This document shows positions 58,396 through 64,000 of a stretch of DNA of 64,000 nucleotides, piece by piece (the stretch's first letter is position 1; every line of letters begins with the position of its first letter). The translations under genes were made by a program, and so were the position numbers. This DNA is from CAWCKS01 sp963763485. Its GTDB lineage: Bacteria > Pseudomonadota > Alphaproteobacteria > Rhizobiales > Xanthobacteraceae. The notes below the pieces were generated by a model. That model was not told where the DNA came from. It saw only the letters and a list, made by a program, of their open reading frames with translations, and did no database searches. The DNA lies in the NCBI GenBank assembly GCA_963763485.1, contig CAVXOW010000001.1, positions 124,001 to 188,000 on the forward strand, given 5' to 3'.

Positions 58396-59340
58396 TCAAT
58401 CTGCGTCATGCCACTCGCCGCTCTTCAGAAATCGGTCGATCGACATCGCGGCGACCGTTCCATCGCCCATCGCTCCTGCAGCGCGATGCGACGAATATTG
58501 CCTGACATTTCCCGCCGCGCAGACGCCTTGCGCACCTGTGCGCATAGCCGCATCGACGATCACGTGTCCACTTGCGTCGAGCGGAAGCAATCCCCGTGCA
58601 AGATCGGAATTTGGGATTAGGCCGATAAACGGGAAAACAGCTGATGTCGCTAGGTCAAATTCACGGCCGATGAAGAGGTCCTTCACCCGCACGTGCGACA
58701 CCGCCTCACCGCCTTCGATCCCGACAACCGTCGTCTGCGTGCGCACCTCGATCTTCTTGTTAGAGCGGATACGCTCTTGGTAGGTCGCCTGCCCGGTCAG
58801 TGCGGTAGCGCGCTCTAGAATGAACACCTTTGACGCATGATCGGCCAGCGTCAACGCTTCCTGCAACGCTGAATCTCCGCCGCCGACGATCACGGCGACT
58901 TTGTCGCGCAACAGCGGCGCGTCACAACTCGCGCAATCGCTGACACCCTTGCCGGCGAAGCGCTGTTCGCCATCGAGCCCTAGCTTCGCGAATGATGCGC
59001 CGGTCGCGAGGATCACAGCGCGTGCAAAGACGTCATCTTCATCGGTCTTAACCATCCAGCAATCAATAAGACCCCGCGCAACGATCGCCTGACAACTGGC
59101 CATCATCAGTTCTGCGCCGGCAGCATCGGCCTGCTCCTGGGCCATCGGAGCAAGGTCGTAGCCGGCGATACCGTCGGGGAAGCCTGGCACGCCGTCGACC
59201 TTGTCGATGCTGATGAGCTGGCCACCGGGAACACCTCCGGTCAGCACGATCGTCTTCCAGCCCCGCCGCGCGGCGGTCAGCGCCGCGGTCATCCCCGAGA
59301 TGCCGCCGCCCACGATCGCGACGTCAACGCTCCTGGCCAT
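58396..59340 (-). CDS. Thioredoxin-reductase-like FAD/NAD(P) oxidoreductase
   Basis: The 314-residue protein has FAD motif DVAIVGGGISGMTAAL, a redox-active CxxC at Cys136-Ala-Ser-Cys139 (SDCASCDAP) and NAD(P) motif VIVGGGDSALQEAL, plus a CAAGNV C-terminal FAD motif. This is the layout of low-molecular-weight thioredoxin reductase. The start at 59340 follows GGAG at about 9 bases; 59355 is an alternative. It lies 112 bases downstream of the fused selenoprotein on the same strand, so it is the likely electron donor to one or both selenoproteins. It is convergent with copy B. Confidence 0.88.
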   Translation of the reverse strand: MARSVDVAIVGGGISGMTAALTAARRGWKTIVLTGGVPGGQLISIDKVDGVPGFPDGIAGYDLAPMAQEQADAAGAELMMASCQAIVARGLIDCWMVKTDEDDVFARAVILATGASFAKLGLDGEQRFAGKGVSDCASCDAPLLRDKVAVIVGGGDSALQEALTLADHASKVFILERATALTGQATYQERIRSNKKIEVRTQTTVVGIEGGEAVSHVRVKDLFIGREFDLATSAVFPFIGLIPNSDLARGLLPLDASGHVIVDAAMRTGAQGVCAAGNVRQYSSHRAAGAMGDGTVAAMSIDRFLKSGEWHDAD

Positions 59341-59452
59341 TCGCCGAGACTCCATTGCAGCGCGTCGCCGCGTATCCGATAGCCGCCCCGCATCCGACCT
59401 GTGGACAGTTCAGGCCGTCAGTTTCCTCGCTCTCGATGAAAGCCGCAAGCCG

Positions 59453-61111
59453 TCAGCGCCACTCGTCGATGAGAACGGTGGGATTTTCCTTGTTGAACGT
59501 GCCCGGCCCGCGGCCCGCGTATCGCCCCCCGAATATCTTGAAGGCGGCCTGCGTCTCACCGCCCGTCACGACGATTTTGACTTCCTCGGGCAGGAAAATG
59601 TTGATCAGGTCATCCGGAGCGGCCTTCAACCGGCTGGCATAGGGCTCGATGCCGGCGACTGCGTGCGGGAGAATTAGGGTTTGCGCCCACTGATCGTCCC
59701 AGTAGTCGCGTGCCGTGAGTTTGGCATTCTCGGCGCACCATTTGATGAGGGACTCTTTACTATAGCCTAGGTCGACGAAGCCTTTGGCAACCAGCGGGTC
59801 CATCACGATCAGCGGCTGCTGATAGTGCTCGAGCGCGGTCAGGCAGCGGATGAACTTGGATTTCCAGTTGTCGCGCGGACCGTAGCCCGACTGCGTGTAC
59901 CAGCCACCAAAAAACATGCTGACGGTGCTGTCGGTCGCCTTAAAACCTTCGTCGACATGAAACGGCGCCCACGGGCTGCGCTCTTCATTCTCGGCAAAGC
60001 AGGCCGTGTAAGCGAGCCAGTTACCGAGCGAACCCATATAGGTATCGCCGGGCACGGAGCCGCCCTGGACATTCTGGCACATCAGACTGTAGGCGCGGCC
60101 AATGGTCGAATTGGCAAGATTGTACGGGCCGAGCGCGCCGATCCCGCAGTTCATCCCGATCTCGTTGCGGATCGGCCCGTTGACAACAGATAGTGCGGCG
60201 AAGGACGTCGTGCTCGACGAGCGCGCCGTGACACCGCTGGTCGCCATCGCGAGAATGACCGGCAGATATTCCGGCCGAGCGCCGGCCATGACAGCGTTGA
60301 CCGCGACCTTCTCGACGTCGAATTCCCAGAACTCGCGGAACGCCGTCGGCCGCATCTTGCCGACGATCTTGTCGCGCGCCTGGCGGGTGCCCTTCAGCAT
60401 GCGCTCGACCCGCTCTTCGGTGGGCAGGACGACAGGCAGAAAATCGGTCCAGCGATTGCGGATAAAGAGCTCGTGCAGATTCTCTTCGGTGTCCGGTTCA
60501 AGCAGTCTCGGGATCGAGCGATCGAACGTCGCGCCTTTGAGATCTTCGGCCCCGAGCGGCTTCGTCAGACCGTCGATCACCCCCTGCATGAACGGGCGCT
60601 TCAAAACAGGATCATTGCCTTCGACGTAGCCGCGCAGCTTATCGCAATCGAGACCGACCAGCGGCTGCGGCACGAACACGTTGCGCAGCGTCGGCATGCC
60701 GCCGGCAAGCGCGGTGGCTTTCGCCAGACGCGCAAAGGCGTCGGTGTTGATCGGGACCGTGGGTACCCCTGCTTCCTCAAGGGCTAAGGCCAACCCCACG
60801 ACCGTGGGGCAACAGGTGCTTCAAAGTCCGACGCCGAGAATGGCGCCCTGCCCCTCGCGCGCAATCGTCGCGCGCATGTCGGGATCGTCGACCCAGCTTT
60901 CGCGCGGCTTGATGGTGCGCAGCACCACAGCCGGCAGGTGCGCGGCGAACCACAGGCGCATCTGTTCCATAAAGTTGTCGGAGTTCTCGAACAGGCAATC
61001 GACCAGGTAGATCACCTTGCCATCGAGGCGCTCGAGCCGCGGCGCAAGCCGCTTGCCGACGACCTTTGGCGGGAAACCGCGTGGATCGTGCACCGCAATC
61101 TTTTCCGCCAA
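59453..61111 (-). CDS. Fused UGSC-like selenoprotein with in-frame UGA (Sec97)
   Basis: Two adjoining open frames, 61126-60821 and 60799-59453, lie in the same frame and are separated only by a UGA at 60823-60821. Reading it as selenocysteine gives a 552-residue protein. The N-terminal domain (about 1-180) contains AILGVGL-Sec-STCCPTVV and EEAGVPTVPINTDAF, which align with the stand-alone UGSC protein around its Sec. The C-terminal domain (about 210-552) matches copies A and B (NAVMAGARPEYLPVILAMA, FAENEERSPWAPFHV). The TTG at 61111 is chosen because GGAGG lies 6 bases upstream; TTG 61126 is in frame. A SECIS hairpin follows the UGA. A reductase gene follows on the same strand. Confidence 0.9.
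60794..60823 (-). promoter_or_regulatory. Bacterial SECIS element of the fused selenoprotein
   Basis: On the minus strand, UGA (60823-60821) is followed after 11 bases by CCCCAC (60809-60804), loop GGTC, and GTGGGG (60799-60794), a perfect 6-bp GC-rich stem. The 11-base spacing and the GU in the loop are as expected for SelB recognition. Confidence 0.82.
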
Positions 61112-61300
61112 CTTGGGCCTCCGCAAGCTCTGGTCGCTTTACACCAGCGATTTGTCGGCGAACTATAGGAACAAAGACTGCAAATGCAACCAAGCCTGGA
61201 ACAAACCGGCTTGAAGTTGACCCAGACCTGCGCACGGCGCTGATCGCGAGACTCGGTCTCGTCGTGTCCGCAAGCAGGCTCGGCTTGAGGGGAGCGAAAA

Positions 61301-62660
61301 ATGGCGTCGAATCGCGTCGACGTTTCGGCAATCATCGAACGCCAGAAATTGTCGGGCTTTCTCGTCGCGCTGGTGGTGACATCCTGGATCATCACATTCT
61401 TCGATGGCTATGACATGAATGTCATCGGCTTTGCGGCACCCTATTTCGCCAAGGAATTCGACCTCACCCGCGTGATGATCGGCAACGTCTTCTCGGCCGG
61501 AACGTTCGGGCTTCTGGTTGGCGGATTCCTGTTCGGCTATCTCGGCGACAAGGTCGGCCGACGACCCGCAATCATCGCGTCGACACTTTCTTTCGGGCTG
61601 TTCACGCTCCTTATCGCCCTGGTCAAGAGCTACCAGTGGCTGCTGCTGCTTCGCTTTTGCGTCGGCTTAACCGCAGGCGGCATGCTGCCGCTGGCCTGGG
61701 CGCTCAACATCGAATACGCGCCACGGCGCTACCGCGCGACCGTCGTCACGCTGATCATGATCGGCTACTCGCTCGGAACGGCACTCGGCGGCCCAATCTC
61801 GAACGCGCTGGCGCCGAATTACGGCTGGCAGTCAATCTTCGTCTTCGGCGGCGTACTTTCGCTGATTTCAGGCTGCATCCTGTTCGTCACGCTGCCTGAG
61901 TCGATCCGCTTCCTGGCAAGTCGAAAATCGCGATCCGCAAGTCATTGCTCACACACTCAGACGCGTCGCGCCGGACCTCGGCGTTCCGGCCGATACCCAA
62001 TTCGTTGTGGCCGACGAAGAGGGACACTCAAAATCGTTCCGCCCGGCGCTCCTGTTTGTCGACGATCTGCGCTGGATCACGCCGCTGTTGTGGGTCGCCT
62101 ACATCTTTTCTTCGATGGCCACGTTCTTCCTGGCCACCTGGACGCCACTGGTGTTCGAAGCACTGCACTTCACGCGCGCCGATGCGGCATTGGCCGGCAC
62201 GTTGATCTCGATCACCGGTGCGATCGGCGGTTTGCTGTTGATGCGCTTCACCGACACCAAGGGCGCCATCGCAATCGCCATCATGCCGCTGCTTGCAATC
62301 CCGCTCTTGATCGGAGTGGGCGTCATCGATTTCGACTATGCCGGCCTGTTCATTGCCACGGGACTCATCGGCCTGACGGTGATCGGCGGCCACTTCGGCA
62401 TGCACACCCTCGCCGGCATGTATTACCCCAGCCACTATCGAGCCAACGGTGCAGGATGGGCGACGTCGGTCGCCAAGGTCGGTTCGATTGCAGGTCCATG
62501 GCTGGCCGGCATCATTCTGTCGACCAGCCTGCCAGTCCGCAATATCTTCGCAATTCTGGCAATCTGCCCGGCGGTCGTCCTGATTTGTGTTTTCCTGATC
62601 GGGCGCATACACACTCGGTTGCTTCGCGAAGAAAGCGCCTTGCAAGCGCAGCGAACTTAG
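61301..62660 (+). pseudogene. MFS transporter, aromatic acid:H+ symporter-like, interrupted by a frameshift
   Basis: The N-terminal half (from 61301, with AGGGGAG upstream) has TM1 FFDGYDMNVIGFAAPYFAKE and loop motif GYLGDKVGRRPAI, both typical of the AAHS family of aromatic-acid carriers. The C-terminal half lies in another frame and has FRPALLFVDDLRWITPLLWV and six more helices. The frames join near 61925-61932, where AAAA should read AAA, giving SRNRDPQVIAHTLRRV across the junction. The whole protein would be about 452 residues, a normal length. It is divergent from the fused selenoprotein gene. A base-calling error is possible. Confidence 0.85.
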
Positions 62661-62731
62661 TCGCTCCGTCGGTTGCCAGTTCGGGCCTACCCTTCCGACG
62701 GGCGAGCCATACATCCGAGGGCAGAAGAGAC

Positions 62732-63220
62732 ATGCTTAGTTCCGAGGCCATCAACAAGACTGACAAAAACACGATCGATGCCGCGGACCTGGAATCGATG
62801 ATCGGACAGGATGTCGGCGTTTCCGACTGGGCGCTAATCGACCAGCAGAGGATCAATGCATTCGCAGCGGTTACTTTCGATCCCTATTTCATCCACACCG
62901 ACCCAGAGCGTGCCGAAAAAGAGACCCAGTTCGGGGGCACCATCGCTCATGGCTTTCTGACGCTCTCCATGCTGTCGGCGATGGCCTATGACGCGCTACC
63001 CGATATCAAGGGGCGGACGGTCGGGATGAATTATGGGTTCGACAAGATCCGCTTCTTGTCGCCCGTCCCGGCAGGATCACGCATAAGAGGGCGCTTCAAG
63101 ATCGCCAGCGTGCAGCGCAAGCCGGGCCAAGCGGTTGTGAAATACGCCGTCACTGTAGAGATCGAAGGCAAGGACAAACCGGCGCTCGCTGCCGAATGGC
63201 TGACCATCGCCTTCCTCTAG
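62732..63220 (+). CDS. MaoC-like (R)-specific enoyl-CoA hydratase domain protein
   Basis: The 162-residue hot-dog-fold protein has the hydratase motif: an Asp in TFDPYFIHTDPERA and the His in GGTIAHGFLTLSML. These residues match the catalytic Asp and His of MaoC/PhaJ-type hydratases. It follows the MFS gene by about 70 bases on the same strand and may be part of a catabolic operon with it. The substrate is an enoyl-CoA or similar thioester, not identified. Confidence 0.88.
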   Translation: MLSSEAINKTDKNTIDAADLESMIGQDVGVSDWALIDQQRINAFAAVTFDPYFIHTDPERAEKETQFGGTIAHGFLTLSMLSAMAYDALPDIKGRTVGMNYGFDKIRFLSPVPAGSRIRGRFKIASVQRKPGQAVVKYAVTVEIEGKDKPALAAEWLTIAFL

Positions 63221-63299
63221 GGATTGCGTAGCATGTCACTTATTTCGGCCTCGGCTTTTGGATAACGCACTGGCCGCAAGAATGAGGGAATATCTGAAC

Positions 63300-64000
63300 A
63301 TGTCACTCAGGAGCCACGTTGTGTGCGGGGTCCTCTTGGCCCTGATAGTGATGCCCTTGTTGACCATGGTCGCGGCGGCGCAATCGGCGGCCAGCTCCTA
63401 TCCGAACCGTCCGATGAAACTCGTCGTGGGATTTGCGCCTGGCGGCGGCAACGACATCATCGCGCGACTGCTCGCCAACAAGCTCAGCAAGTCACTCGGC
63501 CAGCCGGTCATCGTCGAGAACAAGCCGGGCGCAGGAGGCGCTGTTGCGGCCGCGTTCGTCAAGTCTCAGCCAGCCGACGGATATACCCTTCTGGTGGGGG
63601 CGAGCGGCGCAATGGTCATCGGCCCCGCGGTCGGAACTCCGGTGGAGTACGACACCGCTTCGGATTTTGAGCCGATCAGCATCCTCGGCACGTTTCCGCT
63701 CGTGCTGTCCGTCAACGCGCAATCACCGCACAAAACGCTGGCCGACCTCGTCGCCTGGTCAAAGGCGAACCCGACGATTGCAAACTATGCCAGTGCTTCA
63801 CCGACGTTCACGCTGGCAACCGAGCTGCTGAAGCTGAAAACCGGTGCTTCGCTGCAGCGGGTCACATACCGGAGCAGCAATGATTCCGTACTGGCGATCC
63901 TTGCTAACCAGGTTACGGCGGCAATGACCGATCCTCTGCCGGCGATGCCGTTGCTGCGCGATCAAAAGCTGCGCGCGCTCGCCGTCACGTCGGACAGTCG
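63300..64000 (+). CDS. Tripartite tricarboxylate transporter (TTT) solute-binding protein, 3' end outside window
   Basis: The frame remains open to the window end, giving about 233 residues of a Bug/TctC-type binding protein. The signal peptide (LLALIVMPLLTMVAAAQSAA) is followed by SYPNRPMKLVVGFAPGGGND and VIVENKPGAGGAVAAAFVKS, the two hallmark motifs. GAGGGA lies about 11 bases before the ATG at 63300; 63282 is an alternative start. It is the second TTT binding protein in the window and lies at the edge of the selenocysteine island. Confidence 0.88.
   Translation, partial: MSLRSHVVCGVLLALIVMPLLTMVAAAQSAASSYPNRPMKLVVGFAPGGGNDIIARLLANKLSKSLGQPVIVENKPGAGGAVAAAFVKSQPADGYTLLVGASGAMVIGPAVGTPVEYDTASDFEPISILGTFPLVLSVNAQSPHKTLADLVAWSKANPTIANYASASPTFTLATELLKLKTGASLQRVTYRSSNDSVLAILANQVTAAMTDPLPAMPLLRDQKLRALAVTSDS

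Noticed and set aside
60797..60799. GTG at 60799 as the start of a separate C-terminal gene
   Set aside because: It lies within the SECIS stem, has no Shine-Dalgarno sequence, and sequence similarity to the UGSC protein continues upstream through the UGA.

Overview
The window looks like a chromosomal segment of a high-GC alphaproteobacterium of the Bradyrhizobium/Nitrobacteraceae type. The basis is the gene content (dnaB-alr, cvpA-purF, der next to a membrane-anchored TPR protein and an NnrU protein, many ABC and tripartite tricarboxylate solute-binding proteins, paired PAS proteins) and several intergenic palindromic repeats of a kind common in that group. No database search was possible, so the taxonomic call is an inference.

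Layout. 1-23 kb is mostly housekeeping: the end of a carboxyltransferase gene, dnaB, alr, two TauE/SafE permeases, an amino-acid-type solute-binding protein, radA (frameshifted), a Rieske-fused ferredoxin reductase, cvpA, purF, a DUF4105 protein, an SDR, a Tet-type exporter, der, a lipoprotein, a TPR protein, NnrU, a tricarboxylate-type binding protein and a large GT-C-like membrane protein. 23-33.5 kb holds a LysR regulator beside a D-amino-acid-dehydrogenase-like flavoprotein, prfC and a complete branched-chain-amino-acid-type ABC operon (livG, livF, binding protein, livH, livM). 33.8-49.4 kb is accessory: tandem PAS proteins, a frameshifted SDR, an Spx/ArsC-like protein, a soluble chemoreceptor, several NTF2-like proteins, a GST, dctA, a secreted lipase, an MFS transporter, a GNAT acetyltransferase, a winged-helix/TPR regulator, and repeats.

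The most notable part is 49.5-64 kb, a selenocysteine island. A DUF4089-like small protein and an amidase lead into selA, selB, tRNA-Sec (anticodon UCA) and selD. Two genes then contain in-frame UGA codons that read as selenocysteine. The first (55724-56248) is a small protein with a Sec-Gly-Ser-Cys motif. The second, on the minus strand (61111-59453), fuses a similar Sec-Ser-Thr-Cys domain to a larger C-terminal domain. In both, the UGA is followed after 11-12 nt by a short hairpin with GU in the loop, as expected of a bacterial SECIS. Two stand-alone paralogs of the C-terminal domain (56314-57366 and 57373-58374) and a thioredoxin-reductase-like flavoprotein (59340-58396) lie between them. 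The locus therefore carries the Sec machinery, a split and a fused version of one selenoprotein, and a plausible electron donor. An aromatic-acid-type MFS transporter (frameshifted), a MaoC-like hydratase and a tricarboxylate-type binding protein follow, which suggests a catabolic or detoxification role.

Four genes (radA, an SDR, an NTF2-like gene and the MFS gene at 61.3 kb) are each broken by a single-base frameshift, three of them in short homopolymers. Base-calling errors could explain several of these; the NTF2-like gene also looks decayed at its 3' end.
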